64,000 nt of DNA from JAFAHD01 sp035654355 (GCA_035654355.1 DASRXC010000068.1:49080-113079), one strand, 5' to 3'. Shown: positions 1-8,999, counted from the first letter of the stretch. Notes: a model not told the origin generated them from the sequence alone. Program-made: numbers and translations.

Positions 1-8
1 CGATTCTC

Positions 9-404
9 GTGCGCGAGGGTGACCTGACGAATCAAGAGGACGTTCGAACATATATCCGTGCCCGCGCGAGGCGGCAAACGGTTCCTGAGAACGAACGTTA
101 CACCCAGCTGTACAACGCGATCACCTTGACGGCGAATGCGTTTGAGACGCTGGGAACGCTGGTGCGCAACGGTGTGGTCGATTGCCAACTTTTCTTGGAG
201 CAATACTGCTCGGTCGTGCTTGGCTCGTGGCATCGGCTCGAACCGTACATCATCCTCGTACGCTCCGCGCAACACGATGACGGCACGTGGGAAGACTTCG
301 AGTACATGGCGGTGCTCTCAAAGCAGTTCATCAACGAGCACCCGACGATGTACCCGGCAAACATGCCTCGCATGTTACCGAGCTACGCGAAGGACGAGGC
401 CTAG
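9..404 (+). CDS. Hypothetical protein, DUF4760-like, probably 5'-truncated by window edge
   Basis: The frame is open from the window edge through the GTG at 9, so the true start may lie outside. The 131 visible residues form a helical, mixed-charge protein with no signal peptide or membrane segment. The central part (about residues 37-75, NAITLTANAFETLGTLVRNG then VDCQLFLEQYCSVVLGSWHR) resembles small DUF4760-type proteins, in which an N-terminal membrane helix precedes a conserved helical region; such a helix would have to be upstream of the window. No function can be assigned. It is followed by a strong hairpin at 415-436 and then a gene on the opposite strand, so it is the last gene of its transcript. 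The family match is from memory of the pattern and is moderate only. Confidence 0.5.
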   Translation: MREGDLTNQEDVRTYIRARARRQTVPENERYTQLYNAITLTANAFETLGTLVRNGVVDCQLFLEQYCSVVLGSWHRLEPYIILVRSAQHDDGTWEDFEYMAVLSKQFINEHPTMYPANMPRMLPSYAKDEA

Positions 405-414
405 GCAACGGCAA

Positions 415-436
415 GGCCACCGCCTTCGCGGTGGCC
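415..436. terminator. Terminator-like hairpin between convergent genes
   Basis: A perfect 9-bp stem (GGCCACCGC / GCGGTGGCC) closes a CTTC loop 11 bases after the stop of the plus-strand gene and about 80 bases beyond the stop of the minus-strand propeller gene. There is no clear T-run on either side, so it may act as a shared weak terminator or only protect 3' ends. Confidence 0.5.
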
Positions 437-514
437 GAGCAGGTCGGACACACCTGTTCTCATGTTATCAGCTGTGCAAATATGTCTTCGAGAGGACTCA
501 GATCCGTCACGAGT

Positions 515-1924
515 TTAGGGCGCTGGATCGACGCGCACCGTTAGTCCAGTAGTCGGCGCGTTGCTTTGGAACAGCGGGAACTTCGTCTTGTTGATGAACA
601 GCAGCGTACCGTTCGACTCGATCCGTGCGTTGAGCGCGTATGTGTGTTTCGGATCGATCTTCGACGGGTCGTATGCGACCGAGAACGGGATCGGCACTTG
701 ATGGGTCACTGGGATGTCAACTGAGCTGATGGTGACGGCCGGTGCGTTCGCCACCGAGACGTCGTCGATCGAAACGTGAAGAACCGCTGTCGGGGGGAGT
801 GCCATCCTTGCAAGATACGTGACAACCCCGCTGACCTGTCCGGCCGCCATGGACGTTGCGCCCGCCGCAGGCGGCGCCGAACCAATCGCGGTTGGTGACT
901 CCGACGGTGCGGGCGACGTCGGCGGCGACAGCTTGACCACATAGTCGTTCTGGTCTCCGCCGTAGGCGATCCACACGTTGTGCGTCTTTGGATCGATTGC
1001 CAGCGTGTGCGAGCCGCGCGGCACCGTCACGTCGCCGATGCGGTCGAATCCCTCGCCGGTCTCACCCATCACCGTGATCAAGCCGATGCCGCTCGCGGCG
1101 TACAACTTGTTGAGCGTGTCGTCATAGGCGAGTTGGTCGCTGCGAGGCGCGATCGCGACGGTCCCGATCACTTTGCCGTTTGTCAGATCGACGATCGCCA
1201 CCTTACCGTTACCGCCCGCACTGAAGAGCCGGCGGCCTTTGCCGTCGACGGCGATGCCTGTCGGGTCGGTCACGTCGCCTAAAGGATACGTGGCGGTCAC
1301 CGAGTTGGTGTTCGGATCGATGACGACCACCGAGTTGATCGACGTGATGTTCTGATACAGCCGATCGCTGACCGGATCGTAGACAATCGACGTCGCGCCC
1401 TTGGGCACTTGGACGGTGAACTGCAAGATCTTGTCCGTCTTGCCCTGGATGACCCATACTTCGGACCCGCCCGCGTGAGTGGCGTAGAGCCGGCCATTTT
1501 TCGGATCGAATGCGATCGACCCGACCGGCCCACTCGTGTAGATGCGCTGATTTTCGACAAACCAGCGACGATTGAGCTGCGAGATGTATCCGTCATCCGT
1601 GCCGACGAAGATCTTGCCATCGTAGACATCGACCGCGACGCTGCGGCCCGCGCCGACCACGACGCGACGCTCGATCTCGCCGCTATCGATGTTCACGAAC
1701 AGCAATTCGTTGCTGCTGGCGTGCACCGCGAGCAGATCGCGATATTTCGGATCGATCAGCAGCTGTTCAAAGCGACCGATCGCGCGCGGCACGGCGATCG
1801 GCGCACCGACAGTCATAAGCTGGCGTGGGATGTCTGCGGCGCGACCGCCGGGCGCAAGTGCGACGACAACGCACAGCGCGGCGGCCAGACTCAGCGCGAG
1901 TGTAGCGAGACGAGAGGGCTTCAT
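515..1924 (-). CDS. Secreted YncE-like beta-propeller protein
   Basis: The start is the ATG at 1924, which has GAGG eight bases upstream and opens a classic signal peptide (MKPSRLATLALSLAAALCVV, cleavage near ARA-AD); the frame continues further upstream but overlaps the methyltransferase gene. The 469-residue product has repeated blades of the type LLIDPKYRDLLAVHASSNEL, SIAFDPKNGRLYATHAGG and GIAVDGKGRRLFSAGGNG, typical of YVTN/YncE propellers (about residues 50-345). A Pro/Ser/Ala-rich linker follows, then a C-terminal beta-sandwich-like domain of about 120 residues (VTYLARMALPPTAVLHVSID...) resembling the YbaY/META type that modulates outer-layer proteins. It is the last gene of a minus-strand run that includes the methyltransferase 10 bases upstream. 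The ligand or role is unknown; it acts outside the cytoplasm. Confidence 0.8.
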   Translation of the reverse strand: MKPSRLATLALSLAAALCVVVALAPGGRAADIPRQLMTVGAPIAVPRAIGRFEQLLIDPKYRDLLAVHASSNELLFVNIDSGEIERRVVVGAGRSVAVDVYDGKIFVGTDDGYISQLNRRWFVENQRIYTSGPVGSIAFDPKNGRLYATHAGGSEVWVIQGKTDKILQFTVQVPKGATSIVYDPVSDRLYQNITSINSVVVIDPNTNSVTATYPLGDVTDPTGIAVDGKGRRLFSAGGNGKVAIVDLTNGKVIGTVAIAPRSDQLAYDDTLNKLYAASGIGLITVMGETGEGFDRIGDVTVPRGSHTLAIDPKTHNVWIAYGGDQNDYVVKLSPPTSPAPSESPTAIGSAPPAAGATSMAAGQVSGVVTYLARMALPPTAVLHVSIDDVSVANAPAVTISSVDIPVTHQVPIPFSVAYDPSKIDPKHTYALNARIESNGTLLFINKTKFPLFQSNAPTTGLTVRVDPAP

Positions 1925-1934
1925 GGCGTTGACC

Positions 1935-2582
1935 TCATGCGATCTTCGCGCCGACCCCGACCCCATCGCCAAGCGGTAGGATGGTCGCGTTGAGCGCGGG
2001 GTGGCGCAAGAACTCTTGATTGAATGCCCTGATGGCAACCGTGGGTTTGTCATCATCGGGCTTGCTCGCCGTCGCCGCACGATGATGCCATAGCAGATTG
2101 TCGACGATCACCAATCCCGAGTGCTTGAGCAGTGGGATCGCCAACTTGAGATACTCCGAATACTCTTCTTTCAGTGCGTCGAGAAGGATGATGTCGAAGA
2201 TGTTCTTCGGAAGTCGGCCCATCACGTCAAGCGCGGGCTGGTTCATGATCTCGATGCGATCGGCGACGCCCGCGCGCTTGAAAAAGCCGCGCGCGATCTC
2301 CGTCCGCTTCGCGTCCGGATCGATCGTCCAGATGCGACCGGTTTCAGGCTGCGCGCGTGCCATCCACAGCGTCGAGCAGCCGTAAGCTGTGCCGACCTCT
2401 AAAATATTGCTCGCCAGCATTGAACTGACCATGACCGACAAGAAGCGCCCGACTTCCCGGCTCACGATCGGAATCTCGTCGCGCGCGCCCGACTCTTCCA
2501 GCTCGAGCATCAGCGCATCGGGTTGGGTGTGAATCGCGCGCAGGTATGTGAAATCCGGATCGAGTGGATGGTCGATGATCAC
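1935..2582 (-). CDS. SAM-dependent O-methyltransferase, family 3 (YrrM/CCoAOMT-like)
   Basis: This 215-residue protein matches the Methyltransf_3 family in length and motifs. The SAM site is ILEVGTAYGCSTLWMA (about 61-76), followed by the acidic ribose-binding strand TIDPDAKR, then FDIILLDALKEEYSEYL, where the family has the metal-binding D-x-x-K/Y region, and VIVDNLLWHH with the second metal ligand region. Family members methylate catechols, caffeoyl-CoA or, for YrrM/TrmR, tRNA wobble uridine; the substrate here cannot be read from sequence. The start is GTG at 2582 with GGAG five to six bases upstream, and it overlaps the preceding oxidoreductase stop as GTGA, so the two are translationally coupled. 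Confidence 0.85.
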   Translation of the reverse strand: MIIDHPLDPDFTYLRAIHTQPDALMLELEESGARDEIPIVSREVGRFLSVMVSSMLASNILEVGTAYGCSTLWMARAQPETGRIWTIDPDAKRTEIARGFFKRAGVADRIEIMNQPALDVMGRLPKNIFDIILLDALKEEYSEYLKLAIPLLKHSGLVIVDNLLWHHRAATASKPDDDKPTVAIRAFNQEFLRHPALNATILPLGDGVGVGAKIA

Positions 2583-3658
2583 GAGCGTCTCCTTGCGCCG
2601 CCCAAGCGCACGGCGCGCCCCGAGCGCGCCGCACTGCGAGCGGCGTCTAGCACTTCTTGCACTTTGAGTCCGTCGTCAAACGTCGGCACCGACGACGGCT
2701 TGCCTGCGAGATGGTCGAGCATCTCATTCACCAGCGTGTAGAACGGCCCAATGAGTCGATGCCCGGCCGTCGCCAGCCGCCGCGGAAATTTCGCCGGCGC
2801 CGTCACCGGCACCGGTTCGCGCCCCGCGCGCAAACCAAAGAGCTCCGTGTCGTCGCGCACAAGCAGCGCACCTTTCGTGCCGCTGATGAAGATCGAGCTG
2901 TACGAGGCGTTCGCAGTCGCGGTGAGATTGATCGTCGCGAGCGCACCGGTCGCCATCTCAAGGCTCAGCGAAAAATTGTCGTCCGCGTCAACCTGTGCCG
3001 ACGTGCCATCCGCGCGGGAACGTTTTTTCACGCGCGTCTGCAGGGACGCCTTGACCTCGCGAACATCGCCGCACAGCCAGCGGCAATAGTCGATGTAATG
3101 CGAGCCGAGCGCACCAAGGACGCCGCCGCCTTCGTTCGCGCGGGACTGCCATGCGTGGCGAAGTGTACTGCTCGGGTGCATCCAGGTCGTAGCTTCGGTG
3201 ATCACGACACGCTCGACGTGCCCGAGCCAACCGTCGTCGACGAGCGACTTCGCGCGTAGGCGGGCGGGAATATATCGAAACTCGTGGTCCAGCATGCCCG
3301 CACGTTTCGCGCGTCGCGCGGCAGTGCACATGCTTCGCGCCTCAGCGACGTTGAGCGCGAAGGGCTTTTCGCACAACACGTCTTTGCCGGCGCGCAGCGC
3401 CGCGATCGTGATCGGTCGGTGCAACGCGGGCGGCGTCACGATGCTCACGAGGTCGACGTCAGCGCGTTTGACGCACTCGCGGTAGTCGTCGGTGAAGTGA
3501 GGCACCGCGAATTGAATCGCCGCGGCTTTCGCGCGCTCGAGCGAGCCAGAGCACACGGCCGTCACCGCGCACTGCGGGTGGTCGCGGAAAACCGGCAATT
3601 GCACGCGCGCACCGAAGCCCATGCCGACGACTGCGACGCGAAGCGTTTGCACCGCCAC
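2579..3658 (-). CDS. Gfo/Idh/MocA-family oxidoreductase
   Basis: The 359-residue protein begins with a Rossmann NAD(P)-binding fold (VAVVGMGFGARVQLPVFRDH, about residues 8-28), continues with SIVTPPALHRPI and the family signature DVLCEKPFALN, whose lysine is the usual catalytic residue (about residue 98). The second half is the alpha/beta substrate domain used by sugar and sugar-acid dehydrogenases; LGALGSHYIDYCRWLCG supplies the conserved G-H-x-x-D region. The substrate is unknown. The start is GTG at 3658 with AAAGGA just upstream. It is in a minus-strand run downstream of the DNA polymerase gene (38 bases) and overlaps the methyltransferase by four bases. Confidence 0.88.
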   Translation of the reverse strand: MAVQTLRVAVVGMGFGARVQLPVFRDHPQCAVTAVCSGSLERAKAAAIQFAVPHFTDDYRECVKRADVDLVSIVTPPALHRPITIAALRAGKDVLCEKPFALNVAEARSMCTAARRAKRAGMLDHEFRYIPARLRAKSLVDDGWLGHVERVVITEATTWMHPSSTLRHAWQSRANEGGGVLGALGSHYIDYCRWLCGDVREVKASLQTRVKKRSRADGTSAQVDADDNFSLSLEMATGALATINLTATANASYSSIFISGTKGALLVRDDTELFGLRAGREPVPVTAPAKFPRRLATAGHRLIGPFYTLVNEMLDHLAGKPSSVPTFDDGLKVQEVLDAARSAARSGRAVRLGGARRRS

Positions 3659-3696
3659 GAGTCCTTTCCGAACGTATCCGGTCGCGGAACCGACCG

Positions 3697-5814
3697 TTAT
3701 AGCATCGAGAGCTGTTCCGGCTCACCCGCCGCCGCGCGGGCATCTGCCGGCACCAGCGATCCAAAGCGCGCCACGAAGTCGGCGATTCGGCGCACGAGGT
3801 GCTCACGGTCCTCGTCCTGCGCATACTCTTCGGAAAGCGCTAGCTCGCCGCCGACGCGCTGATAGACGCGGACTTTGTCGCCGACGGCGAGGCCCCTTTC
3901 GGCGATTGCAGCAGCCAAGCGCCTATTCGCGGGCGAGTTGAAGGTCTTCGGCGTGATCGACTCGCGACGGCTGAATTCTTCGACGCTCAGCAGGCCCTCG
4001 CGTACGCGCTGCACCGAGCTGATGACGATGTCGGCGATCTCGCTTTCCCGCCGTTCGAGCAGCGCCAGCGCGATCGCCGAGACGAGCGAGCGGCCGAACG
4101 GCTCGTCGCGCGCCGAACGCAACGCAGAGCCTCGCAGGATCAAATCACCAGCCACACGTTTGAGCGCATAGTTCTTGGGCATGAGCGAGAGCATCGCGGG
4201 GTAGCGCTCCTCGAGCGCGAGACGTAAACCGTCGCCAAGCGTTGCGCCGACATCGGAGACCATGCGCTCCGCATCCGCGCCGGACGGCGGCTGAAAAAAC
4301 GCGCCGTCAGTGTCGACTTCGATCACGCGCCCGCCACGTTCGCGCAGCGCGCCGACCATGCGGTCCATCACGACGCGCCCCGCCTCGGTCACGCGCGCAG
4401 CTGCAGCCGGATCGTTGAAATGCAAACCGTTCGTACCCATGAAGCCAAAAAACGAGTTCACGAGGATCTTGAACGCCTGTTGCAGTCCATCTGTCGCAAC
4501 GTGCGCGCGCGCATCGCCGGCCACCCGCGCTGCTTCGGCGTCGCGTTTGGCGTGCACGCGCTGCTCGCGCAGCCGCGCCAGCATCGGTAAGAACACATGC
4601 AAGTCGTCGTCTTGCGGCTCGATGCTGCGCGCGAGCATGAGCGACGGATACAGGCTCTCGACGTCGCACTTGACGACGTCCTCAAAAACGCCGACCTCGA
4701 GCGCAGCGGCAAAGCCGCCCTCGATCGGCGTCGCGCTGCGCGGACGCGGCACCGAATGTCGCGCAGCCAGATACGCGCGCACCATCAGTCGCTCGATGCG
4801 GCTGCCGATCCCGACAAATGCAAGTCCTTGAAACGATTCGGGGACCATCTGCACTTGGTAGAATTCGTTCGGCGTGACCAGTCTTGACAGGCGATCGGTG
4901 TCACGCGCGTCATCCAAGCAGTACGCCTTGAGCTTCGCGCGTTGTTGCGGATCGTTCCAGAGCGCGCGCATGTTCGCCGCGTCGACAAGCGCGCGTCCTT
5001 CATCGCCGATGCCCAAATGCCGCACGACATGCTTGAGCTTATAATTGGGAAGTTTGCGAGCGACGTCCCAGCGCATCACACTGTAGAAGGTATCGATGAT
5101 CTGGCGTCCAGGGATCCGGTAGTAGCGCGCGACCATGCCGTTGGGCACGCTACGGCGCAGGCTCTCGTCGAACCACATGAGCGCGCCGTCGCGGCCCAGC
5201 GCTAGCGGCACGCCGGCGCGGCGAGCGCGTTCGGCCAAGTACCAGAGATCGAAGTTGAAGACGTTGTGGCCCTCGAGCACATCTGGATCGCGCTCGCGAA
5301 CAATGCGCACGAATTCGGCGATCAGTGCCGCTTCATTGGGAAACGCATCGAGCGAAAGCACTCGCTCGTAGCCGTTGGTGTCGTGGACGGCGATGAGAAC
5401 GATCTCTGCGTCAGGACGATCGGGATAGATGTCGACGGTTTCTAAATCGAACTGCAGGCGTCGTAGATCTGAAAACGCGAGTCCGCGATAAAATGTCTCG
5501 CCGGTTTCAACGAGATGCGAGGTTATCGGATCGAGATATGCCAGCCGTTGGTCGCTGGCGAGCGAGCGAGCGAATTCCATCGGGCGGCGATCGCTCGTGA
5601 CGAGAAAATGGCGCAGTGGATGACGCCCGTCTAACTCGATGCTGTCGTCGGCGAGCTTACGAGCCAGCATCCACGAGCGCAGCGGCACGCTGATGCGTTC
5701 CACGGCAGCGCCCTCGCGGCGATAGAGCGTCGCCGTTCCCGAAAAGCTGTCGGGTTCCACCGCGACGATGCCGGTGATCTTCCCGCGCCCTACGATCAGT
5801 CGTTCATCAACCAC
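3697..5814 (-). CDS. polB: Family B DNA polymerase (Pol II-like) with 3'-5' exonuclease
   Basis: At 705 residues it is shorter than E. coli Pol II (783) but carries both active sites. Exonuclease: Exo I FDLET (D123, E125), Exo II GHNVFNFDLWYL (D189), Exo III YCLDDARD (Y298, D302). Polymerase: motif A DVESLYPS (D384), motif B FKILVNSFFGFMG (K449 to G457), motif C EVDTDGAFF (D501, D503). Motif C has Gly where most family B enzymes have Ser (DTDS). The start is GTG at 5814 and no Shine-Dalgarno is visible. In enterobacteria the family acts in lesion bypass and replication restart under SOS control; no LexA-type box was recognised here. It is followed closely by the Gfo/Idh/MocA gene in the same direction, without a functional link that I can name. 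Confidence 0.92.
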   Translation of the reverse strand: MVDERLIVGRGKITGIVAVEPDSFSGTATLYRREGAAVERISVPLRSWMLARKLADDSIELDGRHPLRHFLVTSDRRPMEFARSLASDQRLAYLDPITSHLVETGETFYRGLAFSDLRRLQFDLETVDIYPDRPDAEIVLIAVHDTNGYERVLSLDAFPNEAALIAEFVRIVRERDPDVLEGHNVFNFDLWYLAERARRAGVPLALGRDGALMWFDESLRRSVPNGMVARYYRIPGRQIIDTFYSVMRWDVARKLPNYKLKHVVRHLGIGDEGRALVDAANMRALWNDPQQRAKLKAYCLDDARDTDRLSRLVTPNEFYQVQMVPESFQGLAFVGIGSRIERLMVRAYLAARHSVPRPRSATPIEGGFAAALEVGVFEDVVKCDVESLYPSLMLARSIEPQDDDLHVFLPMLARLREQRVHAKRDAEAARVAGDARAHVATDGLQQAFKILVNSFFGFMGTNGLHFNDPAAAARVTEAGRVVMDRMVGALRERGGRVIEVDTDGAFFQPPSGADAERMVSDVGATLGDGLRLALEERYPAMLSLMPKNYALKRVAGDLILRGSALRSARDEPFGRSLVSAIALALLERRESEIADIVISSVQRVREGLLSVEEFSRRESITPKTFNSPANRRLAAAIAERGLAVGDKVRVYQRVGGELALSEEYAQDEDREHLVRRIADFVARFGSLVPADARAAAGEPEQLSML

Positions 5815-5894
5815 TGATGCGTGCGTTCTGCGAGTCGCGCTGGCTTCTTTTAAACGATGCGAGTTTTAGACGATGTGTCTTGTTTCAGATGAGG

Positions 5895-6983
5895 TTAACG
5901 CGGCGTGCGCGTCGGCATCGGTGTTGGCGGCGGTGCAGGTGGCGACGCCAAGCGTGCGCCGCTCCACGATGGCAGCGGCACGGCAGGCAAACTCAACTCT
6001 TGCGGCGGCGGCGCGGGTTCAGGTTGCGGGGGCGGTTCGCGCATGATGTTGTCCGTGGGCGCTGGGTGCGAAATCTCCGACGACGCGCCCCCGTGAATGT
6101 TGTCGCTGTCTGGCGATACGGTCTCGATCATGCGCGGCAGCTCGGTCGCCTCGGAATACGTCGTGCCAGGGCGACCCGGCACGAAGCGTGCGAGCGCGAT
6201 CAGGAAGTCGGCTTTCATCGTGTAGGTTCCGGTCTGGCCGTTTCGCCCGCTCGCATTGCCAGAACCGCTGAGCGAATAACTCGAGCCTAACAACAGGCGC
6301 TGCCCCATGTCGACGAACGACATGCCGTCGACCGAACCTCCACCGTGAAGCGTTGTGCTGCCGAAGCCTGGAACTTGGATGGTTCCGTTGGTGTCGATCG
6401 AACCAGTCGCCGTGACTTGCTGAATGGAGTCGTTGCCGTCCCAGCTGTCGCTCGCGTTGTTCAATCGAAGCAGCACGTTTCCGAGAGGCAGCTGCAGCGG
6501 ACCGGTCGCACTCCATTTCCCGCCATCTGTAAGCGGCGCGGGCGAGGCGCCCCCTTGATCCGGCGGTGGCGGTGATCCTGACAACACGAGTGATGCCGGT
6601 GCAAGCGCGCTAAGCGCACCGGCTTGCGTGATGCCGCCGCTGCTCTCGATCCCCGGGCTCGGCATCGAGGATTGATCGGAACTGGGATCTTCTGCGACCG
6701 CGACGATTGCGGCGCCATTCGCGAAGCCTTCGACCGTGAACGCCACGCTATGCTGGTCTTGCCGAGCGATGGTCTTGGATACAAGGTCGCCTGCCGGCGA
6801 GCGATAGCGCACGACGAGCGTTTGGTTGCGGCGTATGACGTAGACTTGCTGCTCGGCGAGAGCGAAGACGCGCCCTTCCGGAAATACATTTTGAATGTAT
6901 GCCGGTGAGCCCGCGCCGACCGATGCCCCGAGCGCCACCGCGGCGAGGGCGGCAACTGCGAAGAAAAGCGCGCCGGGCTTCAT
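5895..6983 (-). CDS. Secreted hypothetical protein with proline-rich C-terminus
   Basis: The 362-residue product opens with a signal peptide (MKPGALFFAVAALAAVALGA, cleavage around residue 25). A central portion rich in Gly, Ser and Thr (NASGRNGQTGTYTMKADF and neighbours) looks like a beta-rich secreted domain. The last 60 residues are dominated by proline (PPPQPEPAPPPQEL; PAPPPTPMPTRTPR), typical of a wall- or envelope-spanning tail. No catalytic motif or known domain is recognised. It starts two bases after the stop of the upstream gene, which also encodes a secreted protein ending in Thr/Pro repeats, so the two are very likely co-transcribed and work in the same envelope process. Confidence 0.7.
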   Translation of the reverse strand: MKPGALFFAVAALAAVALGASVGAGSPAYIQNVFPEGRVFALAEQQVYVIRRNQTLVVRYRSPAGDLVSKTIARQDQHSVAFTVEGFANGAAIVAVAEDPSSDQSSMPSPGIESSGGITQAGALSALAPASLVLSGSPPPPDQGGASPAPLTDGGKWSATGPLQLPLGNVLLRLNNASDSWDGNDSIQQVTATGSIDTNGTIQVPGFGSTTLHGGGSVDGMSFVDMGQRLLLGSSYSLSGSGNASGRNGQTGTYTMKADFLIALARFVPGRPGTTYSEATELPRMIETVSPDSDNIHGGASSEISHPAPTDNIMREPPPQPEPAPPPQELSLPAVPLPSWSGARLASPPAPPPTPMPTRTPR

Positions 6984-6985
6984 TA

Positions 6986-7879
6986 TTATGGAGTCGGCGT
7001 CACCACGGGGACGGTCGGATAAGGAGACGGGGCGACCTGAGCGGGCACGGGCGTGGACGTTGGCGACGGCGAGGTCTCCGCGGCCGGTGTGGCAGACCCC
7101 GGCGCCGGCGCTGCCTCAACCGTTGGCACGCGCGTGAACGTGCGCAGCACGATCGTCACGAGACTCGATGCATCGACGCTGGTGCCCGATGCCGCATCGG
7201 CGACCGTCGAGTCCGTGCGGATCGCCTGGCCGACGAACAGCCCGTCGCGCTGGTCGTAATAGTAGGTGCCGGCCATGCTCATGGTCGCCTGCACGGGATC
7301 GTTCTGCGGCGCATATTGACCGCCGCCAGTCGTCTGAACGACCAGAGTCGGCAACCCTTGATACGATTGTTCGCCCTGCAGCGACCGGTTGAGCGATATC
7401 GTCATCGGGTATTCGGGTGATGGGATGAGCCATTGCCACTTCGGCTGCGCGTGGACGTCGCGAGTTGCAATATCGCGTGAGCTTTGGTTTGCAAGCGCGA
7501 TCGCTTGATCGATGAGCGGATCGATCGATCCAGACGGACGGATCTCACCGTTCGGCGTGACGATCGCAGGCAGCGTCCGTTGCAAAACCACCGGTTGCCC
7601 GCGCGCAAAACCGATCATCTGGATGTTGAGAGTGCCGTTGGCTGTGCCGTCGGGGCCGACGGTGCCGATCTGTAGGGTCGCGGTACCCGCTCCCGTGCTC
7701 GAATCGGTCTGCGGCTTTCCCTTACTGTGACTTTGCGCCGAAGTTTCGCTGACTTGGACGGTGATGTCGTAAGTGAAACTGTCGCCGGGTTGCAGGTGCG
7801 GCGCGTCAGCAAGACTCGGCAGGCCCGCGATGACGAGAACGATACAACACAGCACGAACATCGCGAGGCGATGGCTCAC
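6986..7879 (-). CDS. Secreted hypothetical protein with Thr/Pro-rich tail
   Basis: The best start is GTG at 7879, preceded by GGAGG with a five-base spacer; it opens a signal peptide (VSHRLAMFVLCCIVLVIAGL, cleavage after LADA). The frame itself runs upstream to 7975 but that part has no ribosome binding site. The mature ~270 residues contain a beta-rich region with the phrases GDSFTYDITVQVSET and GTATLQIGTVGPDGTANGTL, resembling proteins that read out a lipid or sugar ester, but no family is recognised. The C-terminus is a 50-residue Pro/Ser/Thr/Ala tail (ETSPSPTSTPVPAQVAPSPY). First gene of a two-gene unit with the proline-tailed protein immediately downstream. Confidence 0.7.
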   Translation of the reverse strand: MSHRLAMFVLCCIVLVIAGLPSLADAPHLQPGDSFTYDITVQVSETSAQSHSKGKPQTDSSTGAGTATLQIGTVGPDGTANGTLNIQMIGFARGQPVVLQRTLPAIVTPNGEIRPSGSIDPLIDQAIALANQSSRDIATRDVHAQPKWQWLIPSPEYPMTISLNRSLQGEQSYQGLPTLVVQTTGGGQYAPQNDPVQATMSMAGTYYYDQRDGLFVGQAIRTDSTVADAASGTSVDASSLVTIVLRTFTRVPTVEAAPAPGSATPAAETSPSPTSTPVPAQVAPSPYPTVPVVTPTP

Positions 7880-7995
7880 GCGAACCTCCGGGGCCCGTTC
7901 GCACACCCTGAAAAAACGCATGGCTGGGTAGCGAACAGGGCATACGCAACCTTGGGCGCCCTCTTCATTAGGCATCGGCTCGAAGGGATACTTTC

Positions 7996-8919
7996 ATGAA
8001 TCGCATGCGGGCCGCGACGATGGTGTCTGCGGTGATGATCCTCACGGCAGCCGGGTGCTCGAGCAGCAGCACGTCCGGGTTCGTCCAACGCTCGACGTAC
8101 ACGGCGCTTGGCGCGAGCGATGCGGTCGGCGTGGGTTCATCGGCGCCCTGCCCGACGGCCGGCACTCCGCCGATGCCGAGTCCACCCAATTGCCCCGGCG
8201 GCAAGGCCTATGTCGTCGATCTCACCGGCCTGCTAACGTCGCAGACCTCGCGCGTCACGCTCGTCGATCTGGGCATCGCTGGTGCGGTCATCGGGCCGGA
8301 CATCCAATCCGATACCGCCGCATGTTTCGGTTCGCCCGGGAACATCCTCACCAACGAAGTGCCACTCATCAACGCAAGCGCGACGTTGGTCACGGTGTTC
8401 ACCGGCGGTAACGATACGAATGCGATCGTGCAGTGCGCGGCCCTCCAAACCAACCCTTCCGTGTTCATCACGGATGAAATGGCGAAGTTCGCCGCCGATT
8501 ATGCGATGCTGATTCAAGACATCAAGATAGCTGCGCCGAACGCGAAGATTATCGTGTCGAATCTGCCAAACTTTGCTTTGATTCCGGTCGGCACGACGCA
8601 GCCGCCTATGGTCCAAGCGGCGCTCGATCAAGTGTCGCTCGGTCTCGACATGCAGGTGATCAATCCGTCGGCGGGCACGATCGTAACGGCTGTTGTCGAT
8701 ACGTTATGCAACGCGCAGTCGTATAATGCCGCGAACTTTTCGGCCGACGGCTTCCATCCTAACGACGCGGGCTATACGCTCTTCTCCCAGCTGTACTTCA
8801 ATCAGCTGCAGGCCTCGCGCACGCCGCCGGCGCCGGCGCCGCAGGCGAGCTGCCCACCGTTCAGTCTTGCGGCCAAAGCCTCTGCGCTGCCGGCGAGCGT
8901 GAAACTCTGGCGTTATTAG
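7996..8919 (+). CDS. SGNH/GDSL-family hydrolase lipoprotein
   Basis: The protein has a type II signal peptide with lipobox LTAAGC (Cys at residue 21), so it should be lipid-anchored outside the cytoplasmic membrane. SGNH blocks are present: block I YTALGASDAVGVG (family G-D-S replaced by G-A-S-D, Ser as nucleophile), block III FTGGNDTN with the Gly-x-Asn-Asp oxyanion residues, and block V DGFHPNDAGYTLF with the catalytic Asp-x-x-His. Length of 307 residues suits a single-domain esterase, lipase or deacetylase acting on carbohydrate or lipid esters; the substrate is not predictable. AAGGGAT six bases before the ATG serves as ribosome binding site. It is divergent from the secreted gene pair at 5895-7879. 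Confidence 0.85.
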   Translation: MNRMRAATMVSAVMILTAAGCSSSSTSGFVQRSTYTALGASDAVGVGSSAPCPTAGTPPMPSPPNCPGGKAYVVDLTGLLTSQTSRVTLVDLGIAGAVIGPDIQSDTAACFGSPGNILTNEVPLINASATLVTVFTGGNDTNAIVQCAALQTNPSVFITDEMAKFAADYAMLIQDIKIAAPNAKIIVSNLPNFALIPVGTTQPPMVQAALDQVSLGLDMQVINPSAGTIVTAVVDTLCNAQSYNAANFSADGFHPNDAGYTLFSQLYFNQLQASRTPPAPAPQASCPPFSLAAKASALPASVKLWRY

Positions 8920-8948
8920 ACCCTGCACGGCACGCGTATCGGGGACTT

Positions 8949-8992
8949 GGCGGTCGACTCGGGGTCGACCGCCGTGCATATTCCGATATAAT
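8949..8992 (+). promoter_or_regulatory. Inverted repeat plus -10 box for a leaderless transcript
   Basis: A perfect 10-bp inverted repeat (GGCGGTCGAC / GTCGACCGCC, five-base loop, 8949-8973) lies just before a consensus TATAAT at 8987-8992. Seven bases after this -10 box is the ATG at 9000, so the transcript would begin at or next to the start codon. The right arm of the repeat covers the -35 position. It could therefore be an operator, or a T-less terminator of the SGNH gene, or both. Confidence 0.5.
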
Positions 8993-8999
8993 GAAAGAG

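Noticed and set aside
1409..1993. Long open frames antisense to the propeller gene and many similar ones (2657-3259, 11605-12144, 56315-57100, 57413-58165).
   Set aside because: They are by-products of high GC content opposite well-supported genes; Arg/Ala-rich, without ribosome binding sites or family patterns.
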